A DNA stretch of 64,000 nucleotides from assembly GCF_000004075.3 (NCBI RefSeq), contig NC_026660.2, forward strand, positions 12,524,001 to 12,588,000. Reading direction: 5' to 3'. Below the pieces are notes generated by a model, which saw only the letters and a list, made by a program, of their open reading frames with translations, did no database searches and was not told the DNA's origin. Position 1 is the stretch's first letter; each line of letters opens with the position of its first letter. This DNA is from Cucumis sativus. Lineage: Eukaryota > Streptophyta > Magnoliopsida > Cucurbitales > Cucurbitaceae. The translations under genes were made by a program, and so were the position numbers. Shown in pieces: positions 25,155 to 37,150 of the stretch.

Positions 25155-26350
25155 TACTTGTCTGATGAGGTCACATAATTATATTAATATTAATATTAGT
25201 TGTTTTAATTATTCACTAATACCTTCCGTCGTTACTCCAAAAAGCCTTCAAATCTTTTAATTAAGAAATTTCATCATTTTAGTTTGGGTTGTTCTTGCTA
25301 ATTAATAACCACGGATGTGTTAGTTACACAAAATTGTAACTTTAATCATATTTAAACTTTACTTTGAAAACTGCTTTTTTTTTTTTTACATCAATAGCAA
25401 GATTTCTTATGCGTGTGAGGTTGAAAATCCAAATTTGAATAGAGTTTCTATCTCGACCCAACCTAATTTTTTAAATTTGAATTATTTACTTATTTTATTA
25501 ACTTAAAATAGTTAAATTTGTTTATATTCCCACCCAACGTATCTATTATAGAACTTCAAACAAAATCACGATAATATGAATTTAGGTTATATGGACAATA
25601 ACGGAGCGAGTATTTAAAAGTGTAATTCAAATTCAATCTAATATTTCCAATTTGAAACACTGTTATGGAAGTTTATTAGATAGGAAAGAAGTATAAATTT
25701 AAAAGTAAGTGATTTAGGTATAGGGGTTTTAATCTGGAAGTTAATAGTAGTGGAAGTTAGGGTTAGTTGAATTGTACTATTTGATGTATAGTAATTATAT
25801 ATGTTAACACTATTGGTTAGATGGTCCCATGGATGTATTATTACGCAACTACAATTAATAAAAAGCAAAAAAATTGAAATATTTTCAAAGGACAAATAGC
25901 GAAGGAAAAAAGATGCAAATAAGGAATAGTTTTGTCCTGACATGTGATTAATGAGGGTGTAAAATGTAAATAATAAAAGGCATGGTTATTTATTTTCACA
26001 AAAAAGGGGACTTAATTTTCAAACCCAAGTACATAAACTGAGCCTACAAAACCAACTAGGTATAGTATGCTACCTAAGTACTTACTCGTAGATTGTTCCT
26101 TTCCCATTTATTATATCAGATTAAATTTGTTATATAAATCCAACCCATCTTAAACTCCTCTTCTTACCACCCTCCATAACGCATATTAAATCTTTAAATT
26201 TTTAAGAATTATACATACATACACACACACACATATATATATATATTAAAAAGAAAAAGTTGGTGCATCAGATAATATTTTGATTGGACAAGAGATTAAC
26301 CCTCGTCATTGGTACGGCCTAAACCAATGACATGGGTCCCATTTTATTTT
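25155..26350. other. Gene-free interval between tRNA and FPF1-like gene
   Basis: AT-rich sequence with a compound microsatellite (ATAC/CA then TA repeats) at 26211-26247. The frame at 25638-25943 has no family resemblance. The final bases form the FPF1-like promoter, with a TCTATAAAT TATA candidate at 26351-26359. Confidence 0.55.
26211..26247. repeat. Compound (TACA)/(CA)/(TA) microsatellite
   Basis: ATACATACAT passes into about seven CA units and then about seven TA units without interruption, roughly 170 bases upstream of the FPF1-like ATG. Confidence 0.85.
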
Positions 26351-26418
26351 TCTATAAATCTAAAACCTTTTGCTCTCTTTATTTCCCCACCTGATCTCCG
26401 GTCTCTCTCTCCCGAATC

Positions 26419-26821
26419 ATGTCCGGCGTTTGGGTGTTCGACAAAAATGGTGTGGCTCGTCTGATATCCAACCCAACCAGGGAATCGTTCGAGTGCAAGG
26501 ACCCGCCCCATCCAGGCACCGCCACCGCCCCAGGGGCTCGTCCCAGGGTCCTCGTCTACCTTCCAACCAACCAAGTCATACGGTCCTACGCCGAACTCGA
26601 GCAACGGCTCGCCGAACTCGGCTGGACTCGGTACCCAAATTTGGCCGAAGCTGATCCCCAAATCAGATCTTTCAAACCGCTCTCATGACTCCGCTCACTT
26701 GATTTCCCTCCCTAAGAGCTTCGCCAAATTTAAGCCCATGCATATGTATGACATTGTTGTCAAGAATCGCCATTTCTTTCAAGTTCGTGATCCCACCTCA
26801 TCACCAACTTCTTTCAATTAA
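26419..26821 (+). pseudogene. Flowering-promoting factor 1-like (FPF1/FLP) gene with a frameshift
   Basis: The frame from 26419 encodes MSGVWVFDKNGVARLISNPT, then ARPRVLVYLPTNQVIRSY and AELEQRLAELGWTRY, the conserved N-terminal two thirds of the small plant FPF1 family (about 110-125 residues, usually intronless). The frame stops at 26686-26688 after 89 residues. The missing family C-terminus is intact one frame over, about 26675-26821: SAHLISLPKSFAKF, KPMHMYDIVVKNR, then FQVRDP, ending at a TAA (26819-26821). One extra base in the AAA of TTCAAACCGC (26674-26676) would explain the shift. FPF1 proteins affect flowering time and elongation, probably through gibberellin responses. Either this allele is broken, the truncated 89-residue protein is used, or the assembly has an error. 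Confidence 0.8.
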
Positions 26822-28336
26822 TGTCCTGTCTATACATTTTCACTTTCTTGTTTTTGCTAGTCTTTTTGTTTTCTTTTGCATGCGTTGGTTCAACAATGCC
26901 CTCACTACTCTTACCATAAATATATATATCTATATATCTTTTAATGCTATCATAATATGTTCAAAACCAAACTACAAAATATATAGTAATATATTTTGGA
27001 ATGAGAGCGTTCTTTGTTATCAAGTAGCATCTTTGCAACAACCACATTGTTAGAGATAGTAATTAAGCTTGTAATAAAATTTCAAATAGTAAAATTAATT
27101 AGTGATTCACATTAGTTAATGTAATACCATGATATATGACTCCAATAATTAAATCTAAGTTTTGTTATATTTATAAATTCTTTTAAATTGTATCTAATTC
27201 TTTTAGAATTAATTTTTATATTTGCAATTATTTCTGGATTTAGTATAAAGTTTTTTTTATATATATAATGTTGGGTTTTGATAGCTTTTTTTAGTTTGTT
27301 TTTATTTATTTTATTTATGTAATATGGTAGGGGAAAGTATTGAAACCAAAAGATTGAAATTGAATTAGAAAAATTGGGATTTGATATAGAAGTAAGAAAA
27401 GGTAAATCAGCTACATGTCTACTGTTGTTGTGTGAATAGGTAACAGGTGATTGAGAGCTTTTACTTGATAGCCTATATTTTGTAGCCTTTTTTACTGCCC
27501 CAATTCTGTTGACTTATAACCCTAAGAAAACAAAACTCTCTAATTTCATTTCCATTCATATTATTAAATAAAAAGTACTCAACTGCCAGAATTTATTTTA
27601 AGTTAAAATTCGAATATATTTAAGGGTTTATTGATTGCGCTTTGGTACTTGAAGCCCTTTTTAGTTTTTTGTTTGGTACATATCTACTTTTATGTTTCCT
27701 TCTTTGGGCAACATTTCTTTGGTTTAATTAAAATAAAAGTTGTATTAATAATTCTATCTCTATTCTTAGGTCAGATTTGCCATGCCCTTTCTGTGTTCTT
27801 CAAACTTCATATATCCTCAATCTCATTTGGATTAATTTATAATTGAAACAAATATATGAACTCGTATATATATTCTCGTTGCAATCAAATCTTACTTTAT
27901 CTAATATTTTATGTTGGGTTGAGGTAAAATTGATTTAATTGTCCATTTTTTTGCATTTCGATTCAAGTTTCGTTTCGGATAATCCTATTCTTTTTTTTTT
28001 TTTATGGGTAAAATAAATTAGGATTAAATTACCTTTAAACCACATATTTTATTTCACACACTTTTAAAAGCAGTTATTTTTAGATTATTGTAAAAGCAAA
28101 TGCAATTTAAAAAAATATAACATCAGGTGTGTTTTAGTGATTATGTTTAATTAAGGCACAATAATTTAATATTTATTTACCAAACATATAATTAACTTGC
28201 TTACCAAAATTGAATTTTATGAAAAAGAAAAACAACTCATCAAACAATTATTTAAAAAGGTATTGCAATACCAAAGTCAAAGTCAAAAAGTATGGAATCA
28301 TAAAATGAATTTCCTCATGATAATTTATATGCATAT

Positions 28337-28357
<21 letters not shown>
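28337..28357. repeat. (TA)n microsatellite
   Basis: About ten TA dinucleotides followed by TGTATGTATG, in intergenic DNA. Confidence 0.85.
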
Positions 28358-28367
<10 letters not shown>

Positions 28368-31300
28368 CTTCCAAAGTGATTGAAACTAGGGAGAGAGATG
28401 GGGACAAATATACTCAATTAATACATAATATGTAAAATTAATATTTACTGATTTTAGTATTTAGAAAACTGAGAAAGTGGTTTTAATTAACACAAAAAAT
28501 GGATCCCCATAATAATTATCCAACAGGCACGTGACACGTTGCAAGGTCACGTGACTCAAATGGGATCTTCCATAAGAATCGGTCACATCATTTATTTTTT
28601 GGCATAAGAAAGAAAGCATATTTATGTCCCAAATTTCTAATATTCTCTGTCTCCTTTACCCAAAGTTCTAACTTTTCTATCATCAATTATTGATTTGGTT
28701 AATCAAACTAAATTAATTGGATAAGACATGATGCTAGTTAACACCAAATTTAATCATCCACCTTCCTTTTTTCTTTCTTTCCATCAAATATTGGGGTGAT
28801 TCTTTTTCTTTTTCTTTTGCCCAAATATATATTTTGGTTTATACTACGTTATAATAAACGTCAAATTTAAGTCACGTGATCATACATGTACGTAATTTGT
28901 AAATAAATTTGAAGAGTTGTTTTGTTTACGAATATTTTTAAAAGAAGAAAAATTGTTAACGTAAACATAGTTCAACCAACGTTAAAAAAAAAAAAAATGA
29001 CTCTCAATCAATAGGTTAGAGATTTAGTGTCAATGTCTAGTAGATTTGTTATGAGCCAATAGACATAGCATTATTTTTCATTATAAAGTGCCAAAATTGA
29101 AGGAAAAAAAAAAAGAAAATAGAACTTATAATGGTTTAAGTTAACGTTTATAATCACATAAGAACATCATACGATCGTAATAAATGAAGTCTTACAAATA
29201 AATATACGGACCACTTAACAATAAAAAGAACAAATACATGTTCGCACCACATGCCAATCAAAACACGACCGCACATTGAATTATTATAAACAATTGTAAC
29301 ACATTTATAATTAACAAAAGAAAAGAAAAAGGTTAAAAGCTTTATAACTCTAAATTATTACACATTCGTAATAAGCAAAAAATGCATTTATATAGTAAAA
29401 CCATTTAAGAGTAGTGAACAAAATAATGGTTGTGGGGGGGAATGAATAAATATAGTGTAGGGTATGTGGTATAAAGTATAAGAGGGCAATGCCTTAATGC
29501 CTTAAAGCTAGGTGGATGATGTTTAGGTATTTATAGGAAAATGGGAGCCAATTGGGGTGGAGGTCCCCTTGGCCCATTGCCTTACCTCATTTTCATACAC
29601 ACTCTTATTCTGTACATATAAATTAATTATTTAACTTATGAAAGAAGAGATGCTATAAATAAACAATTCCTCCCCTTTCCAAAAATATTTATTTCACATG
29701 TGTGGGTTAACAAGGGTTTATCAACTCTTTACAACTTTTTTTTTCTTATTTTAAAAAAGTGCATTCTAATATATAAAATACTTTCATGATAATCTAACAG
29801 TTCTAGACTTTCGTAATTCACTAAGAGACTAAATGTGATTTAATATAGGTAATATGATTTTTGTAATAAAGATTGAACTACTCCTCCATGAAAATGAAAA
29901 TCGGGTTGAAATTCACTTTGGTAATAAAAAATAGTCTTTAATTTTGTAATTAATTGATCTTTCTTATGTTAAAAGGAATTAACTTGTAAATATATTTGAT
30001 AAACTCTAAACCCTAATCCCTATCCTATAAACATTTCATTCCCTCTATAAAATGCTGGTCTTTGGTATAGTATATTTTTTACCCACGCTTTTAAAATAAC
30101 CGAGTCAAAAAAAATATGTAGTTGTATAAATATTATTTGGTTTAATAATTTAGACTCTATTTTTTGTAACTATTTTGTTATTGATTTTTTTTAAAAAAAT
30201 TAAGTCTATTTGATCGTATATATTACTTTCAAGTAGAATGAGTATAATTTCCAACGAAATTCTCAAAATAAGAACAACTTTTTAAAAAATATTATTTTTT
30301 AGTTTTCAAATATTAACATGTTTTTTTTAGAATAATTGATAGACTAACAAAGAAAAGAATTAGAGATGAAAGTAGTGTTATAGGTTTAATTTTTAGGAGA
30401 AAACAAAATTTGTTCACCAAACAAAACTTTAATTTTTGTATGATTAAAATATCATGTTGGTACATGTACTTTGAAATATTGCCATTTGAAAATTATTTGT
30501 AATATATTGTAGTTTTTCTTCTTCATGGTTGAGTGTTAAATTTATTTATTTAATTATTTTTACATTTCAACTGGGAATACTCGTCCATCATATTTTTGTT
30601 GTTGTTTTTTCGGTTGCTCGAGTATCGCTGTAGGCAATTCATAGTATACAAACATTCATTATGTTCTCAACGATTGCACTCATATTCATGTATATATGAA
30701 GACGATAGATTGATTCCTAAATCATACGTTCAAATTTAGCAAACTTAAGTTAATTTTATTTATTTATAAATTATTTTGCTTTTTGTTGGCCAACCATGTT
30801 TATTTATTTTATTGGATTTTATAATTTGACACCTATATTTTTTACTTTATTAATTTTGGATTTTGTGACCCTTTGTCATTAGATTCCAAAAATAGCACAT
30901 TTAGCTTTGTATCTTGAGCTTAATTTTCATTTAATTTTTAGAGTTTAAGTTTTTACAATTTTACTGCAAGTTCATTTTTTATGCTGTGAGTTAATTAATT
31001 TAAACTTGTTATGATATATCGATTTTAATGGCACCTAACAAAATTAGTGCTTTTTCAATTAGTGAATATAAAATTAATATAAAAAACTAGACATAAACAC
31101 TAGTAAGAGATAAGAAGATACTACAAGCGTATTAATATGAAAATCAACGACTCAATCGAAACTCAATTTAAAACTTACTAAGGATAAAATATTAAATAAA
31201 AATTATACTCAAAATTTACGAACAAGAAATATTTATTTTTCGTGTTTCGATGTGAAGACACGTAGGTCAATAGGTTTCCAAAATAGTGTCACCATTCTTA

Positions 31301-33033
31301 CTGGTGAGTGGTGCAAGATGATGAATCAAATATCCATATAAATCATGTGTATCCAAAGAAATATGGATGGTGATTATGACACTACTGGTAAGGTAACACG
31401 TCTTCTAATGCTACATGAATAGTGCGTTAAAAAAACTTAAAATCATACGTTTTTGTTTGTTCCTAGTCTTAATATTGTATTCAACTATGAATATCGAGTT
31501 TTCACATTCTTATTACCGCTTATTTTTTTACAAACAAAACAGAAAAATTCTTAACTTATATTTGTGCATTTTAGACGATATTCATCTTTGTGCAACTCAA
31601 TCCAGCTGTTCAACCATAGTTTAAAATCATGTACCCAAATATTTATTTACGTTCTATACTTTTTTGAGTCGTTCATTTCTCCTTTGTCAAATAATATCAA
31701 ACACTTAGATTCGCTTTGTTTTCCTTTAAACCAATATTTCTTTGATATGCAAAGCATGGGCAAGTTATGTTTATCTTAAATTTTTTCGAACAAAATATAA
31801 TATATATACATACATCATATCTACTTTAAAGTGTATCAATCTAATATCTCAAATATTTTTATTTTAATAAACGTTGTACGAGTTCTACAATTTCAAACTT
31901 CAAAATTTATATAAGTGAATCAATTTACACTTTGGATTAAATTTTTTTAGTTAAATTGTTTGTGTGAATTATAATTGTCAATTTTATTTATTAAGTTATC
32001 TGCTTGAAAAAAATTTACACACGTGGGAAACTTAATACATTGACAAATTCTAAATACAAACTTAATAAAAGTTCTAAATCGATTTATTTATAACGTTTTA
32101 GATGCTTAATTAAAAATATTAAATGTGTTCACAACCTTTTTCAAGCCAAGTATGAACATGCTTGTTATATAAAATTATTGAATTCAGTCACAAATTTGTT
32201 ATTTTTTTTCCTGACACCGTAAAATTGAACTAACTTTTGATACTCTTCAAACCATGGGATGAGGATGATCATTTGAATTAAATGTGAAACATTTACAAAT
32301 AGAACTCTAAAAGTGTAGATTGGTATGGATTTGAATACATAGAAAATTAGTCATACATCCATATTTACATGAGTGTGTGAATTTAAGCTCCAGAGTGAAT
32401 TCCTTCCAAACCTCCTTCTACTCTCTTACACTTCAAGAGTGTAGCATTGTTGTTGGTTGCAAAAGTACTTTAATTTTAGTTTGTCAAACCATTCCCAAAT
32501 AAGGCTCTGATTTTGGATCACAACTTAATATACGTTATACATAAATATAATGCATATATTGGTTTAGGGTTACATGAAAGTAGAAGTGGGACACATAAAA
32601 GGTAAGAGTGTAAACAGGTATTCCAACTTGGGCGTAGTAATAAAAGCGGCCCATATTTGGGCCCAAAAAAGAAAAAGAAGAAATAATCTCCGGCCCAGGT
32701 TGAAAGAGGGTAGAATAGTCATAAAAAGAAAAGTAGAATGGAGTTGGACACAATTATTGGAATTATATAGAATGAAATTGATTGGTGAAGTAATAGAAGT
32801 TGCTTGTAAGGGAGGGAAAGGTGTATGAGAGCTTCATGTTCTTTCATTATTAATGTTCTTCCAATCTAAATCTTGGGATGTCAATCCCATTGCTTTTTCT
32901 AATCATGAGTGAACAAATGTATAATCTCATTCCTACCGCAATCAAATTTTTTGTCTTAATAATTCAAACTCAAATATTGTATAATCTCACATAACATTGC
33001 GTCTCACTTTACAACATTTGCATTGTGAAGAAA

Positions 33034-33362
33034 CACTACAATAATAATGGTCTTCCCCAACACACAAAAATGTCGCCGAAAACCCTAAATAACGTCATGG
33101 AAGGCTACTGGGGCAACCACGTCGCGAAAAGCGTGTCGGACATGCTTTCCACGATGCATCTCGGCACGACGTCGAGAAAGGTTTCCCCTGTGCACGGCCC
33201 ATTACGTCGCATAAGGCTTACTGCAACGTTCCTTTTCTAGAAGTCGTGGAATGTGGTATTTGGCTACGTATTAACACGAACGTCGTGGAAAGTCCAGCAA
33301 CGCCGACGTTGCTTTTAGTGACGTCGTGTCTCGCATCGCGATATCTTCAATTTGTTGTAGTG
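33034..33362. mobile_element. Non-autonomous CACTA (En/Spm-like) miniature element
   Basis: The 329-bp segment begins CACTACAATAA and ends TTGTTGTAGTG, so the termini are inverted repeats (CACTACAAYAA with one mismatch). It is flanked by AAA on both sides (33031-33033 and 33363-33365), the 3-bp target-site duplication expected of CACTA elements. The interior is much richer in G, C and CpG than its surroundings. It repeats ACGTCRTGG-type motifs (33092, 33280, 33321, and AAGTCGTGG at 33241), like the subterminal transposase-binding repeats of this superfamily. It carries no transposase, so it depends on an autonomous relative elsewhere. Superfamily assignment rests on these hallmarks. Confidence 0.8.
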
Positions 33363-34878
33363 AAATTAATAGAATGTTTAAATAATACATAAATGACTAT
33401 TTGTGGATTAAACTCATACTTTTAGTTCTTTATCAAATTCATGTTATTTATTTACAACCGAGCCGACCCCTATAATATGGTTGGTGTGCATTTATTGTTT
33501 TAAATGGATTTGTTAGATTTGCAAGTGGACAAAGTCGTTTAAGAAAAATGAAATGCAAAATGAAGAAAAAGTGCACATTTATGAGCCATTTGGACCAAAA
33601 TATTGTTTCATTTGTATAAAAATTCAAATGTCAAACTAAAATTGTTTGAGTTTTAAATATCTAAAATAATTAATGTTTGTGTTTGAATTTGGAACATAAT
33701 TAACCTTCCCACTTGAATGAATGTGTTTCATTTACCAACTTTGTATGAAGAAACTGAAACTAAATAAATTTTTAATCAAACGTAGACATAATTAAATTTA
33801 ATTATTTAATAACTTGAACTTATTAACAAATTAATATTCTTTAATTTATTTTATTTAATAACAAATATAAATTAACTAGAATTTTGAATAATTAATGAAT
33901 AATAATAAAATCTTACCTAAATTGTTAATTAAGATAACATAAAACATCATTAATAAATGTATTAAGTTAAAACTTATTAAGTGTAAATAATATGTTTTTA
34001 TTTATTAATTAATCATACTCCACTCATAATATGGGAGGCTCAAAGCAAACAATTTTAGAGCTAAAGAATGATGACTCAACTAGTTAAGAGGGCCTCGGGT
34101 TATGAAAAGCTAATTCAAAGGGTCCATTCATAAAATATAGAGAATCGACAAAAATGCATACAAAATGTGAGAAACTTCAACATACCACATATTTTGGATG
34201 TATTCACCTTTTGGAAATGCTAGTGAACATTAGTTGTGAATACAATATCTAGAATCGACTATCGAATTTAACTTGTATGGTTAGGAGCAATTTTAGTTAT
34301 GAGATTTCAACATCAAGTAAATTGTAAAAAGAAAAACTAAGGCATGATTTAGATAGTGTATGTTTTGTTAATGAATTAATATATATATATAAAGATAAAG
34401 CTGGGAGAGTCTGGAACCCTTAAACTTATACCAAATTCGATATCATGGTTAGTATGATAACGTAAAACTAGAGATTTTGATTGAAAGGAGGAATGGAAGG
34501 TAATATTCCATTAAAGCATTAAAGGGTTTTGAGTTATAGATAGGGAGGATTGAGTTTGTGTTAGAAAAAGTAGTAAAAGTACTTTTGAAAATGGAGTTTG
34601 TTTAATCAGGTTTTGAAAAAGAGGCCCTCCGTCGCACGGTTGGTTTTGCTTCCTTTCCTATAGTTCGACGGCAGTCCAAAGAAGGCGACTAACATTGCTG
34701 TTTCAACTTTCACCCTTAAACAAACTCCTAATTTTACATGGTAAGTCCCTCACCGAACGCCAGGGACGTGTATGGGGGACCCTCCTTCCAGTTCTAACTG
34801 AGCTACCTGATCCATTTTTAACGTTCACCCTCTGATTCTGCAGCAAAAGCAAACCCTCGTGATTCTCACATTTTTCTC

Positions 34879-34886
34879 TCTATAAA
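34879..34886 (+). promoter_or_regulatory. TATA box candidate of the RLCK gene at 35130
   Basis: CTCTATAAAC lies about 245 bases before the MKCF start codon, so transcription near 34910 would give a 5' leader of about 220 bases. An ATG at 34902 opens an in-frame longer reading, but it encodes low-complexity hydrophobic sequence not seen in the family. Confidence 0.45.
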
Positions 34887-35129
34887 CGACAATGCCCCAA
34901 TTTGAGAAAATGGATTCTTTCTCTTTCTTTGTGCTGTTACCTAACGCTCTTCCATTTTCAAATTACAATATGTAAACTCTCAACCAAACCCACTTGTTCC
35001 TTTTCCCATTTTTTTCTTCTTCTTTCCCCTTTTCATTTGACCAATACTCTTCCTCCTCACAACCCCTTTTACCCATTTTCTGCTTTTCCAACATTCAGAT
35101 TCTGCTATCCCAGAACTTGTTTTCAAGCT

Positions 35130-37150
35130 ATGAAGTGCTTCCACTTCACCAATGGCGAGAGAAGGGATGATGAAGATGGGGTTGCTTCTAGAACTTCAAA
35201 GGTCTCTTGGGCTCGCTCGCTTAGTATGGCTTCTAGCACGTTTGATACTAGACGCTCCGAGTTTGATTCTGACTATTCCAGGGATTTTTCTGACTCGATT
35301 GGGTTTTATGAGTTTTTGACTCACCGTAGGGCGAATGATTTGCGGGTTTTTTCTTTTTCTGAGTTGAGATCGGCCACTCGTGGCTTTAGTAGAGCGTTGT
35401 TGATTGGTGAGGGAGGTTTTGGATGTGTGTTTAAAGGAGTTGTTAATGGTGATTCTAATTCCAAGTCGGATTTGAAGATGGAGGTTGCTGTTAAACAGCT
35501 CAATCGCAATGGCTTCCAGGCATGCCTTTCTATTTCTTCTTTTTACTCTTCTTCAGTGATTGGAATCTCTTGTTCCATTGAATGAATGAATGCTATTTTT
35601 GAATCTGTTTTGTTCTTCTATGGTATTTGAATGAATTTAAACCCCAAATTGGGAATGGATTGATGGGGAGGGATTCAAATCTGATTGAATTTTCAAACAA
35701 ATTCTAGTATTCAGGGGCATAAGGAGTGGATCAATGAGGTGAACTTTCTGGGAGTGGTGAAGCATCCAAATCTTGTGAAATTGGTTGGATATTGTGCTGA
35801 AGATGATGAAAGGGGAATGCAAAGGCTTTTGGTTTATGAGCTTATGCGTAACAGGAGCTTGGAAGATCATCTTTTGGTTCGAGTATCTCCACCATTGTCA
35901 TGGTTGGCCAGGCTTAAAATTGCTCAGGATGCAGCTCGTGGCCTTGCATATCTGCACGAAGAAATGGATTTTCAGGTACAAAATTAAAATCATATCCTGC
36001 TTTGTTGCTTGAAATTGACAACAATATGAGTGTTGGTTCTTTGATTCTATTTTCATCATTCCATCCTTGATGTTTCAGATGTTATATTGTCTTTCCATGT
36101 GAAGTAAATATAGATTTCTTTGTCTTATAGGAAGTATGTGTGTGGTTGATAGTTTCTTGTGGCTTTCATATTTAAGTGACTCGGATTTGTTTTTATTTGA
36201 TGCAGCTAATTTTTCGCGATTTAAAAGCTTCAAATATCCTGCTAGATGAAGAATTTAATGCAAAGCTTTCGGATTTTGGACTCGCTAGACAGGGTCCTCC
36301 AGAAGGAATCAGCCACGTGTCAACATCGGTATGTCTCGAATTTGCTTGCATCGACTTGCTAAATGCTTAAACATCAATCCAAACTGATCTTAACCTTACT
36401 GGATTGGAAAGAGTTCTAGCATTATACCTTATCCCTTTAGTATGTTCTTTTGGATTTTAGCTTCTAAATAGGCATATGTCATGATTGTTTTTAAGCCATT
36501 AACCCATGTCTTGTAGTAATTTTTAAGGACAAAAGATGTTTCCTTGTAATGTGATGACAATTTACTTGTCTTTGAAGGTTGTAGGCACAATAGGCTATGC
36601 AGCTCCAGAGTATGTTCAGACTGGTAGGCTGACTGCAAAGAGCGACGTGTGGAGCTTTGGAGTTGTTCTTTACGAACTCATCACAGGTAGACGAGCCGTG
36701 GAGAGAAACCTACCACGGAATGAGCAGAAGCTTTTGGAATGGATTAAACCATACATCTCAGATCCTAAGAAATTCCACCTCATTGTCGACCCACGGCTTG
36801 AAGGAGAATGCAATATCAAGTCAGCTCAGAAACTTGCATCACTGGCTAACAAATGCCTGATGAAGCAGCCTAAGAATCGCCCAAAAATGAGTGAAGTCGT
36901 TGAGTTTCTTGGCAACATCATCAGTGAATCATGTCAAGATATCGAAACAGCTGTTCAACCCGTCGATAGAACAGTGGAAACAAAGGAAGAAAGTGTAGAG
37001 GAGGCTGAAGTCGAACCTGCCACTACAAGACATAGAAATAGTCATCTAAAGAAGGTTTTTGATTTCAAAGATATGGTGAGTTTAAGAAATAGATCTTTTG
37101 GGAAGTTAGATTGGAGAAATTGGACACCTGGGTTAGTAAGAACTTGGTGA
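35130..37150 (+). CDS. Receptor-like cytoplasmic kinase, RLCK-VII (PBL19/PCRK-like)
   Basis: Exons 35130-35519, 35715-35975, 36206-36328 and 36578-37150, all phase 0, give 448 residues. The start MKCFHF is typical of the PCRK/PBL19 branch, which lacks Gly2 for myristoylation but keeps Cys3. The kinase domain starts near residue 74 ([18 protein letters not shown]) with loop GEGGFGCV, lysine in EVAVKQL, catalytic [21 protein letters not shown], activation segment [18 protein letters not shown] and KSDVWSFG; it should be an active RD kinase. The tail ends WTPGLVRTW. Relatives act below pattern-recognition receptors at the plasma membrane. The first intron (35520-35714) starts with GC instead of GT: CAG|GCATGC. 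An Arabidopsis RLCK (At2g28940) sits between APK1B and EXPA6, matching this position. Exact orthologue unsettled. Confidence 0.92.

Larger units (their letters stand above)
26822..34875. other. Gene desert (about 8 kb) with repeats
   Basis: Very AT-rich DNA. It holds a long (TA)n run (about 28337-28357), three CACGTG G-boxes (28528, 28548, 28873), a small inverted-repeat region near 31284-31384, an isolated cluster of site II motifs near 32648-32697, and the CACTA-type element at 33034-33362. Reading frames such as 26748-27053, 31415-31624 and 32574-32828 match no family I recognise. No tRNA was seen. Confidence 0.55.

Noticed and set aside
32574-32828. Protein-coding gene call for the 84-codon frame
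   Set aside because: No homology recognised and no supporting splice or codon evidence; reported only as a finding.
34902-35129. Longer in-frame start for the RLCK gene
   Set aside because: The added 76 residues are low-complexity hydrophobic and Pro-rich; the family starts at MKCF, and this stretch fits a 5' leader.
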